DNA of 14,381 bases, taken from NCBI GenBank assembly GCA_000402355.1, contig AQRS01000013.1, positions 1 to 14,381 on the forward strand, read 5' to 3'. A program made the position numbers and the translations under genes. Of the stretch, positions 6,314 through 13,436 are shown piece by piece; the first letter of the stretch is position 1; every line of letters begins with the position of its first letter. This DNA comes from Candidatus Iainarchaeum andersonii SCGC AAA011-E11. Its GTDB lineage: Archaea > Iainarchaeota > Iainarchaeia > Iainarchaeales > Iainarchaeaceae. The notes under the pieces were generated by a model. That model saw nothing but the letters and a program-made list of their open reading frames with translations. It did no database searches and was not told the DNA's origin.

Positions 6314-6772
6314 ATGAACATAGTTGTTTCCGATCCAAAAACAAGGAAAGCGTATTCCAAGAAAATCGACAACCCAATGGTTTTCGCGGGAAAAAAGATA
6401 GGGGAAAAAGTTGAATTGGGAATAGTCGGCCTTGAGGGCTACGCCGCAGAAATTACTGGAGGCTCCGACAAGCAGGGCTTTCCAATGAGGAAAGACCTCG
6501 AGGGGGCAATGCGGAGAAGGATTTACATTGTGAAGGACAGGAAAAAGGGGGCCAGGCACAAAATCGCGAAGCGCGGAAACGTGGTAAGCGAGGAAACCGC
6601 ACAGCTGAACCTCAAAGTCATTAAGGAAGGCAAAAGGCCCCTGCAGGAGATTTTGGGCGGGGAAAAGAAAGAGGAAAAAATGAGCGCAAAGGAAGAGCTC
6701 GTGAAGACCTCGCTGGAAAACGTGGGCAAGGAGACCTCAATCAGCCCGAAGGACATCAAGAAAGGAAGGTAA
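6314..6772 (+). CDS. rps6e: 30S ribosomal protein S6e
   Basis: The 152-residue small-subunit protein shows the family signature GGSDKQGFPMRKDLEGAMRR (residues about 49-68). Its N-terminus MNIVVSDPKTRKAYS is typical. Archaeal S6e is usually about 125-130 residues, and here a Lys/Glu-rich tail of about 30 residues follows the core, ending in DIKKGR. ATG 6314 follows GGAGGAGA (6301-6308), which lies in spacer B. The last codons, stop and following RBS-like bases are duplicated 80 nt downstream. It is co-directional with infB and the aIF2-gamma gene. Confidence 0.93.
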   Translation: MNIVVSDPKTRKAYSKKIDNPMVFAGKKIGEKVELGIVGLEGYAAEITGGSDKQGFPMRKDLEGAMRRRIYIVKDRKKGARHKIAKRGNVVSEETAQLNLKVIKEGKRPLQEILGGEKKEEKMSAKEELVKTSLENVGKETSISPKDIKKGR

Positions 6773-6854
6773 TGGAATATATGGCGAACGAAGTTTTGCT
6801 AGGTCGGTACCGCCGGTCGAAAACGGCGAAGGGTATCAAGAAAGGAAGGTAATG
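6755..6854 (+). repeat. 20-bp direct repeats flanking spacer element C
   Basis: ATCAAGAAAGGAAGGTAATG occurs exactly at 6755-6774 (end of rps6e) and again at 6835-6854 (before the aIF2-gamma start). Between them is 60 nt that contains a foldable stretch (GGTACC and CGCCG around 6806-6815 with CGGCG and GGTATC around 6824-6837). An ORF from ATG 6772 (TAATG overlap) to TAA 6850-6852 would encode MEYMANEVLLGRYRRSKTAK plus GIKKGR. Its MANE head resembles IANE of spacer A and YANE of spacer B. Exact direct repeats flanking a structured insert look like a target-site duplication or a local tandem duplication. Confidence 0.65.
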
Positions 6855-6858
6855 AAAG

Positions 6859-9800
6859 TTGACAAAAAAAGCAGGCGCTGAGCAGGCGGAAGTCAACATC
6901 GGCATGATTGGGCATGTAGACCATGGCAAGTGCATAGCCCTTGATTCGCCGGTTCTCCTAAACAGCGAACTCTCTAACGGAGCAAGGCTGTTGGAAGAAG
7001 CTGGCTCGAAAGGGGCGCCGCACAAACTTTCAAGTAGCGAAGCCCTCTTTGAGGGTTCAATCAAGTCTTTTTCCCTTTCCCAAAATTTCGAGCTGACCTC
7101 CGCTCCTGCAAAACTCTTTGTACAAAATTATTCTGGCAAAATGATTGAAATAGAAACCAGGCGCGGAAAGAGAATAACAATCAGCCCGAGGCACCCACTG
7201 TTAGTAAATGACGGAAAAGAGCTTACGTGGATTGAAGGGCAAAAGATGCGGGGTGGAGAAGCGATAGCTGCGCTGCGAAACATTCCGGACCAGGAGTTTG
7301 TGAGGGATTTTTCGAGCAACTGGAAGGAAGAACTCGGAAAGAACTGCTGGATAGTAACGAAAGAGGATTTTGCAGGGCTGCAAAGCAAGACAAACACATT
7401 CACCAAGTTTGATGGGCTTTCATTGGATGAGATTAACAAATTGCGCGTACTTTCAGGAAACTCTTTTTTACAACTCGAAAAAAAAGCAGGCCTTTTTGCG
7501 GGCGAGATGGCGGCCGCGTTCAAGAAAGGCAAGCTCACCGAAAAGCAAAAAACCGCCATTATTTTAGCGCTTGGAAAATCGGGTTTTGAAGGACCCGCAG
7601 GAATCGTGATAAACTACAGGAAGAATAGCAGGAGCTTCTGCAAAGTGAACATGCAGGACCACTTTGGCGAGGATATGCTCAAGTTTTTGGCATTTGTGAT
7701 TGGAGAAGGCTTTATGGAAAGGACTTCCGTAAGGTTTTCACAGGAAAACAACGAAATGCTGAAAAGCATGAAAGAGCTTTGCATAAAACTGTTTTCGGAA
7801 GACCCGGCTTTCTATGCCCCTTATGACTATCAAATAAACAACAGGTCACTTGTGTGCTTTCTTGAGGCTCGTTATGGAATCAAGCAGGGAAACAGCAGGA
7901 AAAGCGGAATCCCGGATTGGGTGTTTTCGCTTCCAAAAAACAGGCTCTCGGTTTTCCTCAACTGGTTCTTCACCCTTGAAGGAAACTTTAACGCAAAAAG
8001 CAACCAAATAGCTTTGGTTCAGGCCAACCGGAATAGCATTACAGTCATATCGTACGCACTTAAAAAATTCGGGGTATCCCACTCGGTGCACAGCATAGAA
8101 AAGTTTGCTTCCAATACTGAAAACAAGACACGCAGAACTTACTGGCAGCTCACTATTTCAGGAACTGATGACATGCAACGATTCAAAGAAGAAATAGGGG
8201 TTTCCCTGCCCTACAAGGCGAATGCGCTGGAGGACATGAGCCGTAAGAAACAAGGCGGCAAGAAATCGGACGAGATGGTGCCACTTGACTTCAGGTTGCT
8301 CTCAGAGCTTGTGGGATTGCTCGGGCTCAAGAAGAAAAAATATTCAGTAAAGACGGCCAAACTGAGGAGCCAGCCATGGTTCTTTGCCTACAACGATTGC
8401 CGCCACAAGAATTCAGTGAGCAGGAAGAATCTTGACGCGTTGATAGAGAGATGCGAAGAAAGAATCTCGCACCTCAAATCAATGAACCTGAACATTTTGC
8501 GAACAAAGGAGGTGATGGCCGAAATCGGGATATCTCAAAACGAACTAGCGCAAAAACTGGGTTTTACACAAAAAATAATGCACACGGTTCTCAAAAGGCA
8601 GGATAAAGATGAAAAGCCCAAACTATGCAACGCCATAATGCAAATAGCCGCAGAAAGAGCGCTCGCAGCACAAGCTTTGATTGCCAAAGTAATTGAAAAC
8701 ACGCCGCGCAACATCGAATGGGATAAGATAAAGAACATAAAAGAAATAGACTACAGCGGACCGATAATAGACCTGCAGGTTCCCGGTTACCACAACTTTG
8801 TTGCAGGGGTCGGGGGAATTATTTCACATAACACATCGCTGGTCCAAGCCCTGACGGGAAAATGGACGGACACGCATAGCGAGGAACTCAAGAAAGGAAT
8901 TTCTATCAGGCTGGGTTATGCGGACGCAACTTTTTACAAATGCAGCGGGGCAAATCAAGGGGCCGAAGCTTACAACGCGACCGGAAAATGCGAAGGCCTT
9001 GGAAAGCCCGAGGCGCTGAGGCGCGTTTCTTTTGTGGATGCACCTGGGCACGAAACTTTAATGGCTACAATGCTTTCGGGTGCGGCATTGATGCAGGGCG
9101 CGGTGCTTGTTATTGCGGCGAACGAAAAGTGCCCGCAACCGAGAACAGCCGAGCACTTGATGGCGCTCGGCATTTCCGGAGTGAAGAACATCGTGGTTGC
9201 GCAGAACAAGATTGATTTGGTTGATGCGAAGCGCGCGCACGAAAGTTTTGTGGAGATACAGGAGTTCCTCAAGGAGTATGGCTATGATGGCGCGCCGGTA
9301 ATTCCGATTTCGGCCAATCTCGGAATAAACATTGATTTGCTCATTGAGGCAATTGAAGCGCGCATCCCCACGCCGAAGAAAAATGATTCAAAGGAGTTCA
9401 AGATGTTTGTTGTCAGGAGTTTTGACGTGAACAGGCCAGGCACAAAGCCCTCGCAATTGAAGGGCGGGGTTATCGGGGGAAGCATCATTCAGGGCTCGGT
9501 TAAGATTGGGGACAAGATTGAGATTGTGCCCGGCATTGACAATAAGCCCGTGCTGACCGAAGTGGTCAGCCTCAGCGTTGAGGGCGGATTGATTGAGGAG
9601 GCCGGCGCCGGCGGCTTGATTGCAATCGGGACGAAAATTGATCCTTTTTTCACGAAAAATGACGAGATGCGCGGGCAGATGTCCGCAAAGCCTGGCATGC
9701 TTCCGGAGGCAACGACAACGGCAAAGCTCGAGGTGCATGCAATCGAAAGGCTCCTGGATAAGGGCAGCGCGGAAATGAAGGCGAATGATTTTGTGGTTCT

Positions 9801-9969
9801 TTCTGCGGGCACTGCGACTGCGGTCGGGCAGGTTGTGCGCGCGCTTGGCAAAAATGCGTTCGAGTTCAGGCTGAGGAGCCCCATAATAATCGAGAAGGGC
9901 GACAAGGTAGCAATCAGCAAGCGCGAGCAGAGCGGCTGGAGGCTGAGGGCTTATGGCATTGCACAGTAA
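6859..9969 (+). CDS. eif2g: Translation initiation factor aIF2 subunit gamma, intein-containing precursor
   Basis: The 1036-residue precursor would give a 402-residue mature GTPase, normal for aIF2-gamma, which carries initiator Met-tRNA to the 30S subunit with the alpha and beta subunits. The N-extein (1-24) ends in GHVDHGK, and the C-extein resumes with TSLVQALTG, restoring the P-loop. Later motifs are DAPGHE (G3), QNKIDLV (G4), and the EF-Tu-like barrels II and III to the end AYGIAQ. Relatives have a zinc knuckle of two CxxC pairs; here only the first cysteine of each pair is kept (C695 in KCSGAN, C711 in KCEGLG). TTG 6859 is chosen because it follows GAAGGT and gives the family N-terminus; no in-frame ATG exists nearby. 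Confidence 0.95.
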   Translation: MTKKAGAEQAEVNIGMIGHVDHGKCIALDSPVLLNSELSNGARLLEEAGSKGAPHKLSSSEALFEGSIKSFSLSQNFELTSAPAKLFVQNYSGKMIEIETRRGKRITISPRHPLLVNDGKELTWIEGQKMRGGEAIAALRNIPDQEFVRDFSSNWKEELGKNCWIVTKEDFAGLQSKTNTFTKFDGLSLDEINKLRVLSGNSFLQLEKKAGLFAGEMAAAFKKGKLTEKQKTAIILALGKSGFEGPAGIVINYRKNSRSFCKVNMQDHFGEDMLKFLAFVIGEGFMERTSVRFSQENNEMLKSMKELCIKLFSEDPAFYAPYDYQINNRSLVCFLEARYGIKQGNSRKSGIPDWVFSLPKNRLSVFLNWFFTLEGNFNAKSNQIALVQANRNSITVISYALKKFGVSHSVHSIEKFASNTENKTRRTYWQLTISGTDDMQRFKEEIGVSLPYKANALEDMSRKKQGGKKSDEMVPLDFRLLSELVGLLGLKKKKYSVKTAKLRSQPWFFAYNDCRHKNSVSRKNLDALIERCEERISHLKSMNLNILRTKEVMAEIGISQNELAQKLGFTQKIMHTVLKRQDKDEKPKLCNAIMQIAAERALAAQALIAKVIENTPRNIEWDKIKNIKEIDYSGPIIDLQVPGYHNFVAGVGGIISHNTSLVQALTGKWTDTHSEELKKGISIRLGYADATFYKCSGANQGAEAYNATGKCEGLGKPEALRRVSFVDAPGHETLMATMLSGAALMQGAVLVIAANEKCPQPRTAEHLMALGISGVKNIVVAQNKIDLVDAKRAHESFVEIQEFLKEYGYDGAPVIPISANLGINIDLLIEAIEARIPTPKKNDSKEFKMFVVRSFDVNRPGTKPSQLKGGVIGGSIIQGSVKIGDKIEIVPGIDNKPVLTEVVSLSVEGGLIEEAGAGGLIAIGTKIDPFFTKNDEMRGQMSAKPGMLPEATTTAKLEVHAIERLLDKGSAEMKANDFVVLSAGTATAVGQVVRALGKNAFEFRLRSPIIIEKGDKVAISKREQSGWRLRAYGIAQ
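6931..8832 (+). mobile_element. Intein with LAGLIDADG homing endonuclease inside the aIF2-gamma P-loop
   Basis: A 634-residue intein (precursor residues 25-658) splits GHVDHGK from TSL, the nucleotide-binding loop itself. The splicing blocks are present: block A CIALDSPVLL with the first Cys (25-34), block B TISPRHPLLV with the catalytic His (H112), block F LQVPGYHNFVAG, and block G GIISHN with the penultimate His and terminal Asn, followed by Thr as the +1 nucleophile. Endonuclease motifs are FLAFVIGEG (276-284) and LNWFFTLEG (367-375), with Glu at both catalytic positions, so activity is plausible. A helix-turn-helix stretch (about 545-585, with VMAEIGISQNELAQKLGFTQ) may aid target binding and helps explain the large size. 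The mature factor should be inactive until splicing occurs. Confidence 0.93.
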
Positions 9970-10342
9970 TGTGGAAAAGGTTGCTTTTGATACTAATATG
10001 CTCCTTGGAATTGCGCAGTTCAAGGTGGATATTTTTGCGGAAACAAAAAGGATTCTCGGGGCATTCCAATGCATTATTCCGGAGCAGGTGGATTATGAAT
10101 TGGAAATGCTGGGCAAAAAGCCGGGGCACAGGGCGGAAGTGGCTGTTGCAAGGGAATTAATGGCAAAAAACGGCTGTAAAACGGTTAAAATGAAGGCTTT
10201 GAATGCGGATGACGCGCTAAAAAAGCTTTCGGAGGAAAAAACAATAATTGCTACTAATGATAAGGAATTAAAAAAGCGCGTAAAGGAATTGAATGGACAA
10301 GTGCTTTTCCTTAGGCAGAAAAAATTTTTGGAGTTAAGCTGA
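9953..10342 (+). CDS. PIN-domain ribonuclease-like protein
   Basis: The 129-residue single-domain protein has the PIN acidic set: D13 in VAFDTNMLL, E49 in IPEQVDYELE, D86/D87 in NADDAL and D103 in ATNDKELK. These would coordinate Mg2+ or Mn2+ for RNA cleavage. It resembles the archaeal VapC9/Fcf1-like PIN proteins encoded beside the aIF2-gamma gene in many archaea, which suggests a role in RNA processing rather than a toxin; no antitoxin gene is adjacent. It overlaps the aIF2-gamma gene by 17 nt. ATG 9953 is chosen with TGAGGG just upstream; GTG 9971 is an alternative that would start VEKVAFDTN. Substrate is unknown. Confidence 0.85.
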   Translation: MALHSNVEKVAFDTNMLLGIAQFKVDIFAETKRILGAFQCIIPEQVDYELEMLGKKPGHRAEVAVARELMAKNGCKTVKMKALNADDALKKLSEEKTIIATNDKELKKRVKELNGQVLFLRQKKFLELS

Positions 10343-10361
10343 ACGGGAGTTGGTGAGACGA

Positions 10362-10982
10362 ATGTACAGGAACTATGTAATCAAGGACACAGTAAGGGTT
10401 CCGCCCACGGAGATAGGCAGCGGCCTCAAAAAAACTTTGCTGGAGCAGGCCAAGCATATTTATGAGGGCGTAATGGATGAGGATGTCGGCATAGTGATTG
10501 CGGTAACGGAAGTCGGGAACATCGGCGACGGAAGAATAATTCCGGGCGACGGAGCGGCCTATTATGACGCGGACATAACCATGATGGTTTACAGGCCCGA
10601 GGTCCAGGAACTTGTGGAAGGGGAAGTTTCAAACGTAACCGAGTTCGGGGCTTTCGTAAAAACCGGGCCTCTCGAAGGGCTGATACATGTGAGCCAGATA
10701 ATGGATGATTACATAAATTATGACGCGAAGCTCCCTGGATTTGTCGGAAAGGAAACCAAAAAGAAACTCACTTTGAGGGATGTCGTGCTCGCGAGAATAG
10801 TCACCGTCAGCCTGAAGGGCACAATCTCCAGCTCGAAAATAGGGCTCACAATGAGGCAGGAAGGCCTTGGAAAAACCGACTGGGTATTCATTGATGAGAA
10901 GGAGAAAAAAAGGAAATCCGACGCAAAGGCGAAGGAGCAGCCGTCAAGAAAAGAAAAAACGGAGAAGCAGAAAAAGGAGTGA
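10362..10982 (+). CDS. rpoE: DNA-directed RNA polymerase subunit Rpo7 (RpoE')
   Basis: This 206-residue stalk subunit pairs with Rpo4 and binds the emerging RNA, helping open-complex formation and termination. The N-terminus MYRNYVIKDTVRVPP is the family start, followed by the RNP-like tip domain (to about residue 80). The S1 domain contains LVEGEVSNVTEFGAFVKTGP and GLIHVSQIMDDY. The last 35 or so residues are a Lys/Glu-rich tail (KEKKRKSDAKAKEQPSRKEK) beyond the usual length. ATG 10362 is preferred to TTG 10350 because GGTGA (10352-10356) is then an ideally spaced ribosome binding site. It is followed by spt4, the usual archaeal pairing. Confidence 0.94.
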   Translation: MYRNYVIKDTVRVPPTEIGSGLKKTLLEQAKHIYEGVMDEDVGIVIAVTEVGNIGDGRIIPGDGAAYYDADITMMVYRPEVQELVEGEVSNVTEFGAFVKTGPLEGLIHVSQIMDDYINYDAKLPGFVGKETKKKLTLRDVVLARIVTVSLKGTISSSKIGLTMRQEGLGKTDWVFIDEKEKKRKSDAKAKEQPSRKEKTEKQKKE

Positions 10983-10996
10983 ATGGTGGTGTTTGG

Positions 10997-11194
10997 GTGA
11001 AGCAGGACAAGGCATGCAGGAGCTGCAGGTACGTTTTGGAGGAAGGGGGCGATGTTTGCCCGATTTGCGGGTCAAATTCCTTCACCACATTCTGGCGTGG
11101 GTATGTGGTCATACTCAAGCCGGAGCAATCCGAGATTGCCCAGAAAATGGGAATCACCAAACCGGGAAGATACGCATTGAGGCTTAGCAGGTGA
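10997..11194 (+). CDS. spt4: Transcription elongation factor Spt4 (RpoE'')
   Basis: The 65-residue protein is the zinc-ribbon partner of Spt5, which clamps RNA polymerase during elongation. Both zinc pairs are present, CRSC (7-10) and CPIC (21-24), followed by GYVVILKPEQSEIAQKMGIT and the family ending PGRYALRLS. Unlike L24e and aIF2-gamma in this window, its zinc site is intact. GTG 10997 is preferred over GTG 10979 because GGTGGT (10985-10990) is correctly placed before it and the product matches family length. Its stop overlaps the region of the rps24e ribosome binding site. Confidence 0.92.
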   Translation: MKQDKACRSCRYVLEEGGDVCPICGSNSFTTFWRGYVVILKPEQSEIAQKMGITKPGRYALRLSR

Positions 11195-11199
11195 AACAA

Positions 11200-11637
11200 A
11201 TGAACGTGGAAATAACTGGGAAAACAGAAAACCATTTGGCTGGAAGGCAGGAAATAAGGTTTGTGGTGAAGGAAACAAAAATAATTCCTTCGCGCGTGGA
11301 AATCCGGAAAAAAATAGCCGCCATGGTCAATGCGGACGAAAAAAATGTTGTTGTGGGCGTGCTTGAAACGCGCTTCGGCAGCACCGAGGCAAAAGGGACC
11401 GCGAAAATCTACAAGGATGAAAAGCACATGAAGGAAATGGAGCTCCCTTACATAAGGAAAAGGAACTTCGGCCCGGACAAGGAAGACGCAAAAGCAAAGC
11501 CGAAAGCGGAAGGCGAAGCGATACCCGCTCCTGCGAAGCAGGGGCAATCGCACCCAACAACTCAGGCGCCCTCCCGACCGAAGGTTCCCGAAAGGGAAGG
11601 CGCACTCTCGGACGAAACTGTTGCGAAAGAGAAGTGA
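11200..11637 (+). CDS. rps24e: 30S ribosomal protein S24e with C-terminal extension
   Basis: The S24e core spans residues 1 to about 97 (MNVEITGKTENHLAGRQEIR; GVLETRFGSTEAKGTAKIY; PYIRKRNFG). The product is 145 residues long, about 45 more than usual. The extra segment is Pro/Lys/Glu-rich and without predicted fold, and includes EAIPAPAKQGQSHPTT encoded by a hairpin sequence also found in the spacer before rps6e. This suggests that a palindromic element was inserted in frame near the 3' end. ATG 11200 is chosen behind AGGTGA (11189-11194) rather than GTG 11191, which is part of that site. The gene sits between spt4 and rps27ae, the standard archaeal order. Confidence 0.92.
   Translation: MNVEITGKTENHLAGRQEIRFVVKETKIIPSRVEIRKKIAAMVNADEKNVVVGVLETRFGSTEAKGTAKIYKDEKHMKEMELPYIRKRNFGPDKEDAKAKPKAEGEAIPAPAKQGQSHPTTQAPSRPKVPEREGALSDETVAKEK
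11528..11603. repeat. Palindromic repeat block inside rps24e (element D)
   Basis: CCTGC/GCAGG (11530-11534, 11538-11542) forms a GAA-looped hairpin that extends outward with a wobble and two G-C pairs. TTCCC/GGGAA (11585-11589, 11594-11598) forms a GAAA-looped hairpin with an outer GCGCC/GGCGC stem (11566-11570, 11599-11603). Bases 11529-11558 match 6205-6234 in spacer B at 26 of 30 positions by eye, and both copies are read in the frame that gives PAKQG. Confidence 0.6.
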
Positions 11638-11649
11638 CGGTGATTTTGG

Positions 11650-11850
11650 ATGGCTGAAAAAAAGGAAGCGCCAAAGGGCGCGGCAAAAAGCGGCAAGGGC
11701 AAAAAAAGGACGAAGGGCTCTTATTACAAGGTCGAGGGAAACTCCTTGAAGAGAAAGAAGTCCTGCCCGAAATGCGGAGCCGGAGTCTTCATGGCCGAGC
11801 ACAAGGACCGCGCGCACTGCGGAAACTGCGGCTACACTGAATTCAGGTAA
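11650..11850 (+). CDS. rps27ae: 30S ribosomal protein S27ae
   Basis: The 66-residue protein has a basic N-terminus (AKSGKGKKRTKGSYYKVEG) followed by a zinc ribbon with CPKC (39-42) and CGNC (57-60), and ends in the family's GYTEFR. In eukaryotes the homologue is fused to ubiquitin; in archaea it stands alone, as here. ATG 11650 follows GGTGAT (11638-11643). The N-terminal 20 residues are a lysine/alanine-rich extension slightly longer than usual. It lies directly after rps24e, as in most archaea. Confidence 0.93.
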   Translation: MAEKKEAPKGAAKSGKGKKRTKGSYYKVEGNSLKRKKSCPKCGAGVFMAEHKDRAHCGNCGYTEFR

Positions 11851-11859
11851 AAGGGGGCT

Positions 11860-12402
11860 TTGCGCATAAGCCTGCCCCTGCTGGATTTTCTCATTGACGC
11901 AATACTCATAGCAGGCCCATTCTTATACATAACTCTTTTTGAGCGGAAACCCGCACTAAAAGAATTGGGCTTCAAATCAAACGGCGCTGCAAAGGACATT
12001 AACGCAACGGCAAAGCTTTTCCTCTGCCTCTTCATATACTCGGCACTCATATCGCTCGCACTTTCCGCCCTTGGATTGAACGACATTGAAAAGGTAGGCA
12101 AAGTGATTGGAACGCTTGTCCAGGCGCCGCCCCTTTACCTGCTGTATTTCTTCCTGGTGCGCGTGCTCGGCGAGGAAATATTCTTCCGCGCATTCCTGGT
12201 TCCGAGAATCGGCATAATTCCCTCGAGCATCGCATTCGGCCTGCTGCACTTCGGATACTGGAGCGTTTCGGAAATGGTCGGCGCGGCGCTGCTCGGAATA
12301 ATTCTCGCGGTTGCGTACAAGCAGAACAAAACCATTGTGCCGAACTACATTGCGCATCTGCTCTACAACCTTGTTGCGGTGCTCCTGCTGGTGAATGCAT
12401 GA
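11860..12402 (+). CDS. CPBP-family intramembrane metalloprotease
   Basis: The 180-residue membrane protein has about five hydrophobic segments (roughly 6-26, 50-72, 88-103, 116-132 and 140-180). The CPBP (Abi/Rce1-like) motifs are complete: EEIFFR (105-110), FGLLH (126-130) and HLLYN (166-170), which supply the glutamates and histidines of the metal site. Relatives cleave membrane-proximal or prenylated substrates, and in archaea the substrate is generally unknown. The start is TTG 11860, nine nt after rps27ae and behind AAGGGGG (11851-11857). Its TGA overlaps the sua5 ATG (ATGA). It is probably translated with the operon, but a functional link to translation is not evident. Confidence 0.87.
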   Translation: MRISLPLLDFLIDAILIAGPFLYITLFERKPALKELGFKSNGAAKDINATAKLFLCLFIYSALISLALSALGLNDIEKVGKVIGTLVQAPPLYLLYFFLVRVLGEEIFFRAFLVPRIGIIPSSIAFGLLHFGYWSVSEMVGAALLGIILAVAYKQNKTIVPNYIAHLLYNLVAVLLLVNA

Positions 12403-13436
12403 ACACAAAAATCCTGAAAATTGATTCCCGCAAGCCCGAAGCGAAAAAAATTCTCGAAGCCGCACGCATAATAAGGAGGGGCGGCCTCGTTGCTTTCCCC
12501 ACTGAAACGGTTTACGGCTTGGGCGCGAACGCATTCAATGCCGGGGCCGTGCGGAAAATTTTCAGGGCAAAGGGAAGGCCGTTCGACGACCCGCTTATAG
12601 TGCATGTGTGCTCGGAAAAGCAGGGGTATGAGCTCGCGGGGCATGTGAGCATCGAGGCAAAAATTCTGATGGACAAATTCTGGCCCGGGCCGCTTACAAT
12701 CGTGCTCAAAAAAAACAGGCGCGTTCCGAGCATCACAACAGCGGGATTGGATACTGTTGCAATAAGGATGCCGAAAAACAAAATCGCGTGCGCGCTCATA
12801 CGAAAAGCGGGGGTTCCGATTGCGGCGCCATCCGCAAACACCTTTTCGAGGCCTTCTCCCACGAGAGCGGAGCACGTGCTCGCTGACTTGAAAGGAAAAA
12901 TTCCCTTGATTCTCGATGGCGGCACAGTGAAAATCGGCGTGGAGTCAACGGTGCTGGATTTGTCCGGCACAAAGCCTGTTTTGTTGAGGCCCGGTGCGGT
13001 CACGCTGGAGCAATTGCGGAAAACAATCGGGAAAGTGCAGGTGCACGGAGCAGTCAAGTCATCGCCTGGAAAAAACAAAAAGAAAATTTTCGCACTCGCG
13101 CCGGGGATGAAGTACAGGCATTACGCGCCGAAAGCGAAAGTGATTCTGGTGCTCGGGAGCGCCTCCGCGAAAAGGAAAAAAATTTCAAAACTCGTGAAAC
13201 AGCTCGGGAAAAAAGCCGCCGTACTCACCACAAAAAATAAAAAATTCGGGAATGCGGAAACCGTTTTTATCGGCGCGACCCCGGAAAAGTTTGCGCGGAA
13301 CCTTTTCAGGAAATTCCGCGAACTCGATGCACAAGGGTTCAGGGCAATAATCGTTGAAGGGATTGAAGAAAACGGGTTGGGGCTCGCGGTAATGAACCGC
13401 GTGCGCAAGGCGGCGGCGCTTATAGTGAAGGCCTAG
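12399..13436 (+). CDS. sua5: L-threonylcarbamoyladenylate synthase, Sua5 type
   Basis: The 345-residue enzyme makes threonylcarbamoyl-AMP from threonine, bicarbonate and ATP, the first step of t6A37 formation in ANN-decoding tRNAs; the KEOPS complex (not in this window) does the transfer. The YrdC domain shows FPTETVYGLGANA (33-45), IFRAKGRPFDDPL (54-66), FWPGPLTIVLKK and IAAPSANTFSRPSPT. The linker motif APGMKYRHYAPKA follows, then the C-terminal Sua5 domain of about 110 residues, so this is the long two-domain form. ATG 12399 overlaps the protease stop. It is the last gene of the train, and its RNA-modification role fits the translation theme. Confidence 0.94.
   Translation: MNTKILKIDSRKPEAKKILEAARIIRRGGLVAFPTETVYGLGANAFNAGAVRKIFRAKGRPFDDPLIVHVCSEKQGYELAGHVSIEAKILMDKFWPGPLTIVLKKNRRVPSITTAGLDTVAIRMPKNKIACALIRKAGVPIAAPSANTFSRPSPTRAEHVLADLKGKIPLILDGGTVKIGVESTVLDLSGTKPVLLRPGAVTLEQLRKTIGKVQVHGAVKSSPGKNKKKIFALAPGMKYRHYAPKAKVILVLGSASAKRKKISKLVKQLGKKAAVLTTKNKKFGNAETVFIGATPEKFARNLFRKFRELDAQGFRAIIVEGIEENGLGLAVMNRVRKAAALIVKA

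Noticed and set aside
3104..6854. CRISPR array
   Set aside because: The repeats are few, unequal in length and irregularly spaced, and are embedded at gene junctions rather than alternating with uniform spacers.
10888..11817. 309-codon open frame on the minus strand
   Set aside because: It lies antisense to rpo7, spt4, rps24e and rps27ae, all firmly identified, and its translation shows no family signal. Low stop density on the antisense strand of G/C-ending codons explains it.
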